The notes below the pieces were generated by a model. That model did not search any database and had not been told where the DNA came from. It was given only the letters and a program-made list of their open reading frames with translations. The translations under genes and the position numbers were made by a program. This document shows, piece after piece, positions 1 to 9,114 of a stretch of 64,000 bases of DNA. The DNA is from Mesorhizobium ciceri biovar biserrulae WSM1271 (GTDB lineage: Bacteria; Pseudomonadota; Alphaproteobacteria; Rhizobiales; Rhizobiaceae): NCBI RefSeq assembly GCF_000185905.1, contig NC_014923.1, positions 5,789,501 to 5,853,500 of the forward strand, in the 5' to 3' direction. Position 1 is the stretch's first letter, and every line of letters begins with the position of its first letter.

Positions 1-1262
1 TCTGGGTACAAGCTCTCGGCGATTTTCGCCCGCTCATCGTGATCCAGCCCAGTGATCGTCTGACCCTGTTTGTCAAGCGCCGCAGAAAATTTGCGAAGAC
101 TACGACTATAGATAACACGGGTGCCTGAAGCCAACCCGCTGTCACCGGCCGCTTGTTCCAGGAGGTGCGCGTCTGCCTTTGCGGGCACCGGCCGGTCAGC
201 AACTGAATAGTCCGGCTCATGATACGCACGCAGGACGTTCAACGCCGGCTTCATATCAGGGTAGTCCGAAAAGAAAGTATCGAGGTGGTCGACCAGGGAT
301 TGGTGATTTGTTAGATCATTCGCTTGGCCGCGCTCGCCGAAATGATTCGCCAATCGGCGAAGCGAATAAGTGTAAGCTTGAAGCCTACTCTTGCTATAGC
401 CTTGCTGAGAATCCGCAGCCTGGGCGATCGCCTTATCAATAACGTTCCAGTGTTCGTCGGACACATGGCGATAGCTGGGGTCACGACGTACTCGAGGCGC
501 GACAGGAGCCGGATTGGAGCGGCGCGGCGCGGCCACGTGCTGCTCAATGCCCACTTGCCGGGCCGGACCCGCATCAGGCAAGCGGCCATCGCGGTCCGAG
601 GAAGAGAGCATCGCCTGTGGGACGCGTTGAGTTCCATGGGAGACGCCTTTGGGGAGGGCGAACGAGACGGTAATGGAGCTCCCGATAGCAGCGGAGGGCG
701 CTTCAAATTTTGCGGAGGGCGCGGCCTGCACATGCATCCTTCTGATGTGTTCGGCCCTTGCGCCTTGAACTGGTAGCCCTGCCAATGGCAATTCAGCCAA
801 CCGCTGCATGAGGGGCTGCATCGGCACGCGGCCGCCCGAATGGCCGATTTGGCTCGGCTGCTGGTGAAGGGCGACGGCTTGCCGCGCATTCAGGGCCGCC
901 AGCCTCTCCGCTGGCCACAGCGCTGTGAAATGTTCACCATTGACGATGACCAACTGTGGCCGGTGGTTGCCCTGGTCAAGCGCATCCGACAAGGGTCGGA
1001 TCTGCTGTTGGCTGGCAGCTACGATTGGCTGAGCGGCTTGATCATTCTGCTCTTGGTGAAGCACGTCGCGGAGCCCCTGTTCCACTCGCAGAACGGCCCC
1101 TTCATTGTGCGCCTCGTCGGCTCGATCATCGAACATCGGCCGGAACGCCTCGGCCACTTGCTGCTCCACGCTCACTCGCCGGGCCTCGCCCGCTTGCCGC
1201 CCTTCCAAGCCGGCGTCCTGCGGCAAAGCTGTTGCACGGGATGGATTTTTTCGCGGGTCCAC
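1..1262 (-). CDS. N-terminal part of a putative repeat-containing T4SS effector (Msi059/NopD-like), runs off left edge
   Basis: An uninterrupted frame of 420 codons begins at a GTG 12 bases after the virD4 stop codon, with GAGG a few bases upstream, and continues past base 1. I checked every in-frame codon and found no stop. The N-terminal 270 residues are polar and Gln/Ala/Arg-rich with no recognisable domain. Two related segments of roughly 85 residues follow, each with a Tyr-Ser-x-Ser-Leu-Arg-x-Leu/Phe core (about residues 285-345 and from about 375). Such repeats remind me of the rhizobial SUMO-protease effectors (NopD in Bradyrhizobium, Msi059 of M. loti R7A), whose C48 peptidase domain would lie left of this window. 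Position directly behind virD4 supports an effector role. The family assignment is from memory; the open frame is seen directly. Confidence 0.6.
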   Translation of the reverse strand, partial: MDPRKNPSRATALPQDAGLEGRQAGEARRVSVEQQVAEAFRPMFDDRADEAHNEGAVLRVEQGLRDVLHQEQNDQAAQPIVAASQQQIRPLSDALDQGNHRPQLVIVNGEHFTALWPAERLAALNARQAVALHQQPSQIGHSGGRVPMQPLMQRLAELPLAGLPVQGARAEHIRRMHVQAAPSAKFEAPSAAIGSSITVSFALPKGVSHGTQRVPQAMLSSSDRDGRLPDAGPARQVGIEQHVAAPRRSNPAPVAPRVRRDPSYRHVSDEHWNVIDKAIAQAADSQQGYSKSRLQAYTYSLRRLANHFGERGQANDLTNHQSLVDHLDTFFSDYPDMKPALNVLRAYHEPDYSVADRPVPAKADAHLLEQAAGDSGLASGTRVIYSRSLRKFSAALDKQGQTITGLDHDERAKIAESLYP

Positions 1263-1274
1263 ACTAGCCTCACA

Positions 1275-3020
1275 TCAAACGGTATCGTTAAATTCCTGCG
1301 CCAATCCACGCGGCGGCTCATCGAGTCGAAAGTCTGTGGAGAGTTCCTCCTCTGCTTCCGTCAACGGTGCCGGCTCCGGGAGGGCGCCTGTCTGGCCTTC
1401 AAAGATGCGTTTCAGAATGCGGTCCGAAAAATATCGCACCTTCCTCAATTGCAATGGTGGCAGACCTTTGATGAGAACGATCTCGTAGTCGTCGTCGAGC
1501 AGCCGAACCTGTTCGGGACGCAACAGCGGTGCACCTTGATGCGAATTCTGAATGTTCCAATCGAATCTTCGCGCCTGGCTGTAGGAAATCGATTTGGCTT
1601 CAAACGTGTATTCACCGATGGCTTTGGAAATGTAATTTGGGGTCTCGTCATCGGCCGTTGCCATGAACACTTGCAGGCCGGTATTGCTGAGAAAATTCTG
1701 CTTGCCAGCCTCTCCATAAGCCCCTGTCAGTGCCGAAAGGCTTTGGATGATGAGCATGAAACGCCCCTTGTAGCCCGCGATAGTCGTAATTGCGGTCTCG
1801 ATCGCCTCCAGCTTACCCAAGTGCTTGAACTCATCGAGCAGGAAGAGAACCTCGTGCTTTTCCTCCGGGCGGGGCAGCGACCGCTGTAGAATTGAAACGA
1901 TCTGCTGAAAAAACAAGCGTATCAAAGGCGCGATCACCTCAAGGTCGTTCGGACCAACGCAAAGATAGATGCACGTTCTGCGACGGCGAAGATCATACAC
2001 CGAAAAGTCCGAGCGACTTGTGGCCGCCTTAACAGCGGGATCCGCCCAGAGATTGAGCCCGCCATCGCCGAGCACTGACGTGTAGGAGGTCAGTATTTTT
2101 GTGTCGTTCCCCGCCATGTCGTCGAAGATGCGTTGAGCCTCTTTGTTCCGGGTCTCCATCGCGAGTTGCGCGAAGAGCTTAAACTTCTCCCCCGGCTGGG
2201 CGAAGAGATCATAGACGGCGCCGATTGTCGGCGTACCCCGCTCGATGCAGGCAAGGATCCCCGCGACAAAGATATCTCGCGCGCCGCTGATGAAACCTTC
2301 CGCGCCTTCCCCCTTGGCCGTAATCAGGTTTGCGGCCAAGCGGCGGGCTTCCGTGAATTGGAGCTGTGGAGGCAGCGCTATAAGGTCCAACAGTGGATTG
2401 TAGCAGTTCGTGCGCCGCTCCGAATCCAGCGGCGCGAATTTGAACACGTCATCGCCTGCGGCTTTGCGCGCCCTCGAGGTGAGCTCAAAGAGCTCCCCCT
2501 TGACGTCCAGAGCTATCACTGAGCCTTTGAATGTAAGTAGCGTTGGAATGACTACGCCGACGCCCTTGCCAGCGCGGGTCGGTGCAACGATGAGGCTGTG
2601 AGGCTGCTCGCCATTGGTCAGGTAGTAGCCAGGCCAGAAAGGGCCACTCGTCTTCCCAAATACCGGTCCTTTCACGCCACGGTATCGTCGCAGATATCCG
2701 GTGCGTCGCATTTCATCCACTCGAGCCCAACGAGCCGTCCCGTGGTGTTCGAGCTTGCGGCGCAACACGACCTGCTGAATCAGCAAGACGACCACGGATG
2801 TCGAGAGCACGATAGCCGCGCCCCGATAGAAGACGGGGGTTGCGAAACCCAGATAGAAGGGCGTCTCAAACCAAAAGGCACGGACATCAAACGCCATCAA
2901 GGCCTCGCCGCCACCGCCGTGGCGGAAGGTTGCGTACAGACTTGCCGCACAGAAGCCCACGGCGAGCGAGCAGGCGATGCTAACGGCTAGGTTGGGGGTC
3001 GTCGTTTTGGTTGAAGGCAT
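1275..3020 (-). CDS. virD4: VirD4 type IV secretion coupling protein
   Basis: This 581-residue protein is an inner-membrane ATPase that recruits substrates to a type IV secretion channel. The N-terminus has two membrane segments (about residues 10-30 and 60-82). The Walker A motif APTRAGKGVG lies near residue 148 and the Walker B motif FLLDEF near 396. Sequence over almost the whole length recalls Agrobacterium Ti-plasmid VirD4 (for example the shared NGEQPHSL and ITAKG segments) more than conjugative TraG, though both belong to one family. The C-terminal tail is shorter than in Ti VirD4. It lies between two effector-like genes on the same strand, 235 bases after the VirF-like gene and 12 bases before the repeat-protein gene, the arrangement expected of a host-directed VirB/D4 system. 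No virB genes are in the window. Confidence 0.96.
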   Translation of the reverse strand: MPSTKTTTPNLAVSIACSLAVGFCAASLYATFRHGGGGEALMAFDVRAFWFETPFYLGFATPVFYRGAAIVLSTSVVVLLIQQVVLRRKLEHHGTARWARVDEMRRTGYLRRYRGVKGPVFGKTSGPFWPGYYLTNGEQPHSLIVAPTRAGKGVGVVIPTLLTFKGSVIALDVKGELFELTSRARKAAGDDVFKFAPLDSERRTNCYNPLLDLIALPPQLQFTEARRLAANLITAKGEGAEGFISGARDIFVAGILACIERGTPTIGAVYDLFAQPGEKFKLFAQLAMETRNKEAQRIFDDMAGNDTKILTSYTSVLGDGGLNLWADPAVKAATSRSDFSVYDLRRRRTCIYLCVGPNDLEVIAPLIRLFFQQIVSILQRSLPRPEEKHEVLFLLDEFKHLGKLEAIETAITTIAGYKGRFMLIIQSLSALTGAYGEAGKQNFLSNTGLQVFMATADDETPNYISKAIGEYTFEAKSISYSQARRFDWNIQNSHQGAPLLRPEQVRLLDDDYEIVLIKGLPPLQLRKVRYFSDRILKRIFEGQTGALPEPAPLTEAEEELSTDFRLDEPPRGLAQEFNDTV

Positions 3021-3255
3021 TGTTCCATTGCCTGCCGCAGCTCATGGTGCGGCCTCAGACACCGAACCGACGTCGCGATGTCGCCGCTCGACAGATCGAT
3101 GCCGAGGCAGGTGGCGCAATGGCTGCATCGCACCACCCGGCAGACGTGGTTTTTTGAAAGTTACACAAGTTAGTGCGTCAACGGCCAGCGACTTGGAAAC
3201 AGCCAGGCCGTGAACGGAATTCGGGAGACAAAGCGTCTATACCGTTGCCGAGACC

Positions 3256-4122
3256 TCAACGACCCCCGCGATCCCTGTTTCTGGTGGACTCCTGCAGGTC
3301 CGCTCGGGCCTGACTGTAGCTGCGGTTTATGGCCTGCCCTATTAGACCACCCCGCTGCAGCTGTTCATAGGAGATTTGCGTGCCTGTCGCATGAACCGCA
3401 GCCTCAAGCCCTGCTATGTGGGCGTCCAGATCCGCATGCCGTTCCTGTGCATGCTGCGGCGGAGGCATTTGCCGCAAGATGGGTTCCAGGCCGGGAACTG
3501 CGTGAGCTTGGGCCTGTTGATTTGGATCCATCTGGTGATACGCCTGAAAAATAGCATTCTGTGCCACCATCCTGATGTTGCCGTTCGGATCAGACATCAA
3601 TTCAACGGCTTGATCAAGAATGCGAGATTGGTTTTCGTTATTGAACTTGCCGAAATTGGGCGCAACGTTAAGAGCTCCGAGAGCTTGCGAGGCCGGATCC
3701 ATGTTGCCAATGCGATTGACAACAGCATCTTGCATGTGTGGCGTTAGGTAATTGGCTATATTGCTGACCGCTCTGACTTGCTCCAATGCAACGTTGTCCG
3801 GCTGGTACCCCAATTCGGATGTCAGCTTCCAGGTCAGCTCGACGGCTGATCGTCCGAGCTGATTGCCGCGCCTTTCAAATTTTGCGAGTTCAGTTTCTTG
3901 CCCGGGTTGACTGCCCCGAATGGCTGTTCGCGCTTCCTTCCCGAGGCCTTTGAAGCCTGCAAGATTTCGCGCTGTATCGCGCGGGTTAGCGGTTACCAGC
4001 CGTTCTGCCACCTGCGTTAATGGCCCCTCTGTAAGGGACAGGATGGTAGAGGGTTCCCTGGCTTGTTCCCTGGCTTGGGATGAACTTGCAGCTGCGCGTG
4101 CCCGTTTGTTATCGCGATCCAT
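3256..4122 (-). CDS. VirF-like F-box effector of a VirB/D4 system (Msi061-like)
   Basis: The 288-residue protein has an N-terminal segment (about residues 27-68, with LTQVAERL and a following NPRDTARNLAGF) that lines up with the F-box region of Agrobacterium VirF as I remember it, where F-box proteins bind plant SKP1 and direct host proteins to degradation. The middle is helical without a domain I recognise. The C-terminus carries Arg273, then seven residues, then Arg281, Arg283 and Arg285, matching the R-x7-R-x-R-x-R signal described for VirB/D4-translocated proteins. It precedes virD4 on the same strand. VirF itself is about 200 residues, so this homologue is longer. I infer translocation into plant cells; M. 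loti R7A Msi061 is the closest described case. Confidence 0.85.
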   Translation of the reverse strand: MDRDNKRARAAASSSQAREQAREPSTILSLTEGPLTQVAERLVTANPRDTARNLAGFKGLGKEARTAIRGSQPGQETELAKFERRGNQLGRSAVELTWKLTSELGYQPDNVALEQVRAVSNIANYLTPHMQDAVVNRIGNMDPASQALGALNVAPNFGKFNNENQSRILDQAVELMSDPNGNIRMVAQNAIFQAYHQMDPNQQAQAHAVPGLEPILRQMPPPQHAQERHADLDAHIAGLEAAVHATGTQISYEQLQRGGLIGQAINRSYSQARADLQESTRNRDRGGR

Positions 4123-4190
4123 TGCTCGGTCTCCAAAGTCGTTATTCTATGAGGTTATCACCCAAGCCTGACCTGCTGAACCGATATGGT

Positions 4191-4202
4191 GTTACAGTTG
4201 TA
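4191..4202 (-). promoter_or_regulatory. vir-box-like VirG site upstream of the VirF-like gene
   Basis: On the minus strand the 12 bases read TACAACTGTAAC, matching the vir box TNCAATTGNAAY at all but one position. The site lies about 70 bases before the start of the VirF-like gene, a normal place for a VirG-bound activator site. No virG or virA gene is in the window. Confidence 0.5.
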
Positions 4203-6556
4203 GTCTGGCAGAAGGTTCCGGTCCCGTCCCAGCCAAGATGACGAGGCTGGCATCAAATGCTGTGAGTGACTTCTGCCAAAGCGCATGAATGGTACGCCCC
4301 GGCTCTGTCGCCTCCTCCTTCCGGTCGTTGTAAGAGCCCGGGATGATATCCTCGCGGCAGCTTCTCCTTTGAGCGCAGGGGGGGGATGATCGAGGGTTGC
4401 TACGACGACCATCGCCCGCTCCGGCTGATCAGCCGCGGCCGAGCTCTCATGCCTGCCTGGCAGGGAAATCAGTCCGACCTGACCGGCAATTTGCGCGGCC
4501 GCCAATAGCACCACCGTGCCTTGCCACCATCCAGGGACTTCCTGCTGCAGACTCATGGTAATCTCGCCACGGGGCCGGTGACAGGCGAGGTGCAAAGGAC
4601 GGGCGGGAAAGATCGCGCTGGCGGGCAGCACGGCATCGCGCAATGCCGCCCCGTCCTCGGCCCGGCCGCCTGTCGCCTATGAGTGCCCGGTCGTTAGCCC
4701 CAGCCGCTGGCGAGCCAACCGTCAGCTGGGCGACAGCGACATGTTCAACGCCTTAGTGCCCGGGGGTTTCTCAACGGGAGGTCGCCTGGCGCAGTCACCC
4801 CGGAACGGACGGCCTATTCAGCGCCAGCTCCGCAGCAACATGACCGGCTGCAATGGCCACGCAGCCTTCCGCTCCAACGCCATGATGCAGGCGCGCCATC
4901 GACATTACTTGCTTGGCTGCAACATCCCCTCTCCTTCCCCGCCCCACGACGGTGCAGGGCTCAGGAAAACTTCAACTACGCAAAGACGGTCAGTTTCTTC
5001 AGCTGCACCTCGATCGGATGCAAGGGGATAAAGGAGGGTTCAAGTGGCGCCGAAGCGCAGACGCGATGGCATGACTCGCGCACGCAGCCATCCTGGCCGA
5101 CGCCAGGCCTGTTCTTGGGCACAAGCTCGAATTGAGCGCCTTATCAAGGCTCAAGGAGTTTTCAGGTTACCGTCGCGATCGGGGCGCTATTACGCTCTGA
5201 GCACGCACACTTAGGGAGAGCAATCGCAGGGACGAACATGAGAGGGATACATTGCGTGGCCCGCGCCTTCGATCCTGCAAAGCTGCATTTCACATCCTGG
5301 GCGGGCGACCCGACGCAGAGAGCAACATAGACGGTCAGCGTGTTTTCACGTGGGGAAGTCGCGAACGCGGTTCCAACGTTATTTCGGCCGCAGCCTATGG
5401 CAACAGTGAGCGGATCTGCAGCCACAGCCAAGTCGCAGTGACGAGATCTAACAGATCACTGCAACATTACGAGATCGTAGGATCATCAGGCACGGTTGAG
5501 GGCACCAAATATTATGGCAGCATCGACAGCGGCGACCGGCATGCAAGCTTGCTTGGTGACTAGCGTCAGTTTTGCTACTTTGAATGAGTCGCTCACACTA
5601 AGGCATCGTAGAGCTGGCCTAAGTCGCCTCAAGCCGACGCGCGCCGCAAACCATTATTGCTGTGCAGGTGTTTGCAGCCCTGTGCGATTGGGAGACCGCC
5701 TCGCCATGAAGTGGACCAGCTTACTTCTGCTGAGCACATTCAGGCTCGGACCTGTGTCCCTCAAGAAGAGGGTGGTTCGATCCGGCACTGACCCTAGGGC
5801 GGGGGGGCTTGTTGAGCCGGTGCCGGACCGAACCGTCTAGGGCAACGCCGGCTATGTCGTGGGAAATTGTGGCTTCGGCGCGGCTAAACCGTGGCGGAAA
5901 TGTGTCGCCGATTCACCGTTTCCAACACGCGCGTTGAAAACGTGACTGGACGTTTCGGAAAGCGCCTAGCGCTGCCGGGCCTGGCGGGAGCTCTGCAGAT
6001 GGGAGGCTATCCTGGCTGTGAAAATAGTCGCCTGATTAGGCGCCGGGTGCAGGAGGGGAAAACGCGCAATGTCGATTCCGCGTGGTGAAGGGGGAGACGC
6101 CACAGCAAGCCAGCCGGCGCGGCTCGACCGAACAACACACGTCTATCAGGACATGCGGATCCGAAGCAGAAGTCATGCGCTCCAATCTTGCAGCCTTATG
6201 CAACACGCCCGGCGATTTTCATCACCGGGCCAAGGCCGCGTTGTGTGACCAGTTCGATGGCACTAGCTCCTGTCAGCGAGAGGATTGGAGTTTCTGACCG
6301 AATTGTCTCTCGTCACATTGATTGGGAAGAACAGTTAAGATCGGCTATGGACAATCTGGACGCTTTGACCCATCCAAATCATGGCGCGGCCTGCCTGTCG
6401 ATAACGAAAGTCTGGCATTGAGCTTTTGGAACGGACCAGGGCTTCCGCAGGTCTTCGAGCCGTCCTGCATGGCGAATAGGAGTCCCGGGTCAGGCGACTG
6501 CGGAAGATGGCCAAGTCATTGCCGCCTTCGCCCAGAAGCGCGGAAGGCGGCTATAC
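4203..6556. other. 2.35-kb stretch without a supportable gene
   Basis: Several short open frames exist on both strands but none has a recognisable domain, a convincing ribosome site or consistent codon use. The stretch looks like decayed island DNA. The only structured element seen is the inverted repeat listed next. Confidence 0.6.
5774..5834. repeat. inverted repeat, 15-bp arms with one mismatch
   Basis: Arms at 5774-5788 (GGTTCGATCCGGCAC) and 5820-5834 are complementary at 14 of 15 positions around a 31-base loop containing a G-run. No T-run follows, so it is a poor terminator. It could be the remains of a mobile-element end. Confidence 0.55.
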
Positions 6557-7123
6557 TCAGATTGGCCGATACATCAAAACCCGACCCGTCGGAATTAACT
6601 GCAGCAAATAGTCGAAATCACTGACGTTGCCCGTTAGAACGGAAAATCCCATTTTCTGCGCATGCAGGAACAGCACGCAGTCCTGAAGCGCCCGAAGCTT
6701 GGAATCGTGCTTGTAGCCCTGGAGGCGACACAGCATTCCTGAGAGAAGGGCGGCTCGGCCCAAGACATCGGGATCTGGTGCAAAAACCCGATGGGACGGC
6801 ATGTCCTTGATCATGCTCCCGATCTGCTTGACAGCTTTACTCGTGCCCGAGTGTTTCGGATCAAGCACGCCTACAGTGTGCACCAGCTCCTGGATCGCTA
6901 CGGTGCTATGGTTGACCTGCCTGACATCGAGGAGGTCGGCAACTGCGTCAGGCGCCCGGCCTTGCAAACCGTCGATATAGACGCAGGTGTCCAGCAGCAG
7001 TTCTTGCCCCGCCCCGACGAGGTTGCCGATGATCGGCAGCTCCGTGTCGGGGCGGCGGCTCAAGGTTTTTTGAGGATCAAATCGCGACCACCTTAAGGCC
7101 GCACCAAAGTCGAAATCGGCCAA
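6557..7123 (-). CDS. PIN-domain (VapC-like) toxin
   Basis: The 188-residue protein is a likely RNase of the PIN family, the toxic half of a type II toxin-antitoxin pair. PIN features are visible: an early acidic position in LLDTCVYIDGL (about residues 42-52), a helix with a conserved Glu in VAIQELVH, and the C-terminal acidic positions in LQDCVLF and GNVSDFD. It starts at TTG one base after the stop of the upstream antitoxin-like gene, so the two are probably translated together. It is longer than the usual 130-residue VapC because of about 40 extra N-terminal residues; a later start is possible but no better one is seen. RNA target unknown. Confidence 0.82.
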   Translation of the reverse strand: MADFDFGAALRWSRFDPQKTLSRRPDTELPIIGNLVGAGQELLLDTCVYIDGLQGRAPDAVADLLDVRQVNHSTVAIQELVHTVGVLDPKHSGTSKAVKQIGSMIKDMPSHRVFAPDPDVLGRAALLSGMLCRLQGYKHDSKLRALQDCVLFLHAQKMGFSVLTGNVSDFDYLLQLIPTGRVLMYRPI

Positions 7124-7124
7124 T

Positions 7125-7469
7125 TCAGAATCCGAGCTTCAGCGTCGGATCCACAGTCCCCCGTGTTTTCCTGAAGGTCTCGGCGAAGTTGTCTTCCAGA
7201 GCCACATTGGCCAATGCAAATTCGACGAGCTCGGTATCAGACGTCAATCCGGTTCGAGCCTTGGCCCTCTTGATTAGATCAGCACTCACCCGCCCCGCAA
7301 TCCTGCCGTCCTTCTCAGCGCGCAGGCCGGATTCTTCCGCCCTCTGCAGGACGGCGTTAATCCTGGCCAATCTACGCATCTGCAATTTCTCAGCCAGTTT
7401 GGGATGGGTTCTCGTCCGCTTGCCCACTGGCCCTTGGCCGCGACGCATCCGTACAGCTGTCTTCGTCAT
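7125..7469 (-). CDS. putative antitoxin paired with the PIN toxin
   Basis: This 114-residue basic protein lies directly before the PIN toxin gene and ends one base before its start. The N-terminal half is Arg/Lys-rich. The C-terminal half has a short beta-helix-helix pattern (about residues 58-90: GRVSADLIKRAKARTGL followed by an Ala/Val-rich helix), suggesting a ribbon-helix-helix-type DNA-binding antitoxin, and an acidic-hydrophobic tail that could bind the toxin. Such antitoxins usually repress their own operon. The family assignment rests on this pattern and on gene order, not on a strong signature. Confidence 0.7.
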   Translation of the reverse strand: MTKTAVRMRRGQGPVGKRTRTHPKLAEKLQMRRLARINAVLQRAEESGLRAEKDGRIAGRVSADLIKRAKARTGLTSDTELVEFALANVALEDNFAETFRKTRGTVDPTLKLGF

Positions 7470-7658
7470 CGGGGTTCCCCGCAGATCCGTTTAACAAAAA
7501 TGGATTCTAGACAACATAGCAGGCAAGGTGAATTTTTCAAATACCCCAAGACAAAGGGCGGTTGTTGGCACCCGGACGTTGCGTGCTGAAGCTCTCCAAA
7601 AGGAGGGATGTCACGGCTGCAATCGACCGAAAGCAACTCAGGTACAATTTTTCCGGCA

Positions 7659-8624
7659 TTAGATGCTATGGGGGTGGAAAGCCGCCTTGGGCCCTTCGCG
7701 CCCGAACGATTGTTCACGGTGGATCACCTCCACGAAAGTATCCACAATTGGCGACGTTTGCGAAATATTATCGCTGCCGCGGCGCCAAAATACCACGTAA
7801 TTGTATCTCGCTGACGGCTCAAAAGGCACGACTTTCACATCAAACATTTGATATTGCTGTGCAACAAATTCATTATCTATTGCAATGCCTAAACCATATG
7901 CGACAAAAGAAGCATCCAATCCTATTGTGTCCGAATGAACCTTCGGCAATAAAGGAAGTTCTCTCCGCCCGTATGTCAATAGACCCAATTTGTTAGAAGT
8001 GTATTCTCTCTCTAGAACGATAAGGGGCTCCCCTGAGAGGTCGTCAACAGTTATGATGTCCTTTTCAGCAAGGCGATGGTCGGGTTGCAACACGCAGACA
8101 CTCTTGCTTTCGGCGACTATCTTCCACTCAAAGAAGCGTTCATCTAACGGCAGCCGGGAAATCCCGATATCGGCCGCTCCCGTCACAACGCTTTGTGCTA
8201 TCTCGTCGTATCGCTGCGCCCTATAATGAAATTCTAGAGTCGAATCTAGACTATTTAGCGCAAGAATTATTTTGGGGATGAGTCTCAACGAGAATATATG
8301 CGGTGCGGCAATCGTCAGGAGGTTTCTCTTGGCGCTGAAAGAGTCGGTGATTTCCCTCTCGATGTGCCCTAGCGTCTCAAAATATCTGTCTATGCGGTTG
8401 TAAATTTCGATGGCTCGCGTGGTTGGAACAAGGCCGCGGGGATCTCGCGCAAAAAGCTTCTCACCAACAGCTTCTTCAAACAGCTTGAGATGCTGGCTTA
8501 CGGCCGACTGGGTAATCCCGAGTTCTCGGGCGGCCCGCCTCGTAGAACCGGTCCTCATGATCTCCCGAAAAATCTGAGCGGACCTGAACCCAGCCTTGCT
8601 GTTTCGGCCGGAAATCTCTTCCAT
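7659..8624 (-). CDS. LysR-family transcriptional regulator
   Basis: The 321-residue protein has an N-terminal winged helix-turn-helix (about residues 14-72, with GSTRRAARELGITQSAVSQHLKLFE) followed by a type 2 periplasmic-binding-like effector domain (about 95-300). It is transcribed away from the catabolic genes on the plus strand, the usual layout when a LysR protein controls its neighbour. A 70-bp element lies just upstream of its start and recurs before the racemase gene, making that element a candidate operator. The effector is unknown; an arginine-type amino acid is an inference from gene context. Confidence 0.95.
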   Translation of the reverse strand: MEEISGRNSKAGFRSAQIFREIMRTGSTRRAARELGITQSAVSQHLKLFEEAVGEKLFARDPRGLVPTTRAIEIYNRIDRYFETLGHIEREITDSFSAKRNLLTIAAPHIFSLRLIPKIILALNSLDSTLEFHYRAQRYDEIAQSVVTGAADIGISRLPLDERFFEWKIVAESKSVCVLQPDHRLAEKDIITVDDLSGEPLIVLEREYTSNKLGLLTYGRRELPLLPKVHSDTIGLDASFVAYGLGIAIDNEFVAQQYQMFDVKVVPFEPSARYNYVVFWRRGSDNISQTSPIVDTFVEVIHREQSFGREGPKAAFHPHSI

Positions 8625-8675
8625 TGCCTTTGTCCGAATTGGTGGCCGCGGAGCCAGAGGCTCCGTTTGGCCGCT

Positions 8676-8745
8676 ATATCAGTAAAATTAATAGGGTGTC
8701 ACAAAAACTTAATAAATTGACCGTTTTCCCGATTCTCCCCATCGT
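8676..8745. promoter_or_regulatory. 70-bp element, copy A, upstream of lysR
   Basis: The first 46 bases are identical to 12669-12714 and the rest differs at a few positions, with no gaps. It is AT-rich in a GC-rich region and contains two TTAAT blocks about 20 bases apart. Copy A lies 51 bases upstream of the lysR start, facing the CapA-like gene. Copy B sits 5 bases before the racemase reading frame. I infer a shared LysR-type operator/promoter. Confidence 0.6.
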
Positions 8746-9114
8746 CTGGCGTAACAAAACCAGTGGATCAGACGCATCAGAGAGAACGCTGACGTGACGC
8801 ATGCAGCAACACCTATCCCCTGGCAGAGCGGATAGTTCACAATCGAACACAGGGGACACAGCTCTAAAAATTGCGCACTATAACGTTAGAAAAGCACATA
8901 TGCGGCATTCGTATTTCCGTGCCTCTGGCAGGAACTGTACCGACCCCAGCTCGGACGTTGCGCACCCGCAACCAACTACCCGCGCTTGTCGTAAATCCGT
9001 ACGGCCGATCCTTACCGGATCAAGGAACTAGCCAACACTTTCTCCGCAGTCGATCGGTTGCCACAAAAAGTGGCCGCTAATGACATTTGCCTATACAGGG
9101 GTTGATACTCAATC

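Noticed and set aside
840-1889. 349-codon plus-strand frame
   Set aside because: It is antisense to virD4 and to the effector frame, has no known domain, and the minus-strand proteins are clearly real.
1275-3020. Conjugative TraG
   Set aside because: Same family, but the sequence resembles Ti VirD4 and the neighbours are effector-like rather than relaxase genes.
4158-4643. 161-codon minus-strand frame upstream of the vir box
   Set aside because: No recognisable domain, unusual composition, and it would overlap the vir-box-like site.
5162-5431. 89-codon minus-strand frame, Cys-rich
   Set aside because: No ribosome site, no signal peptide and no family; the surrounding DNA looks decayed.
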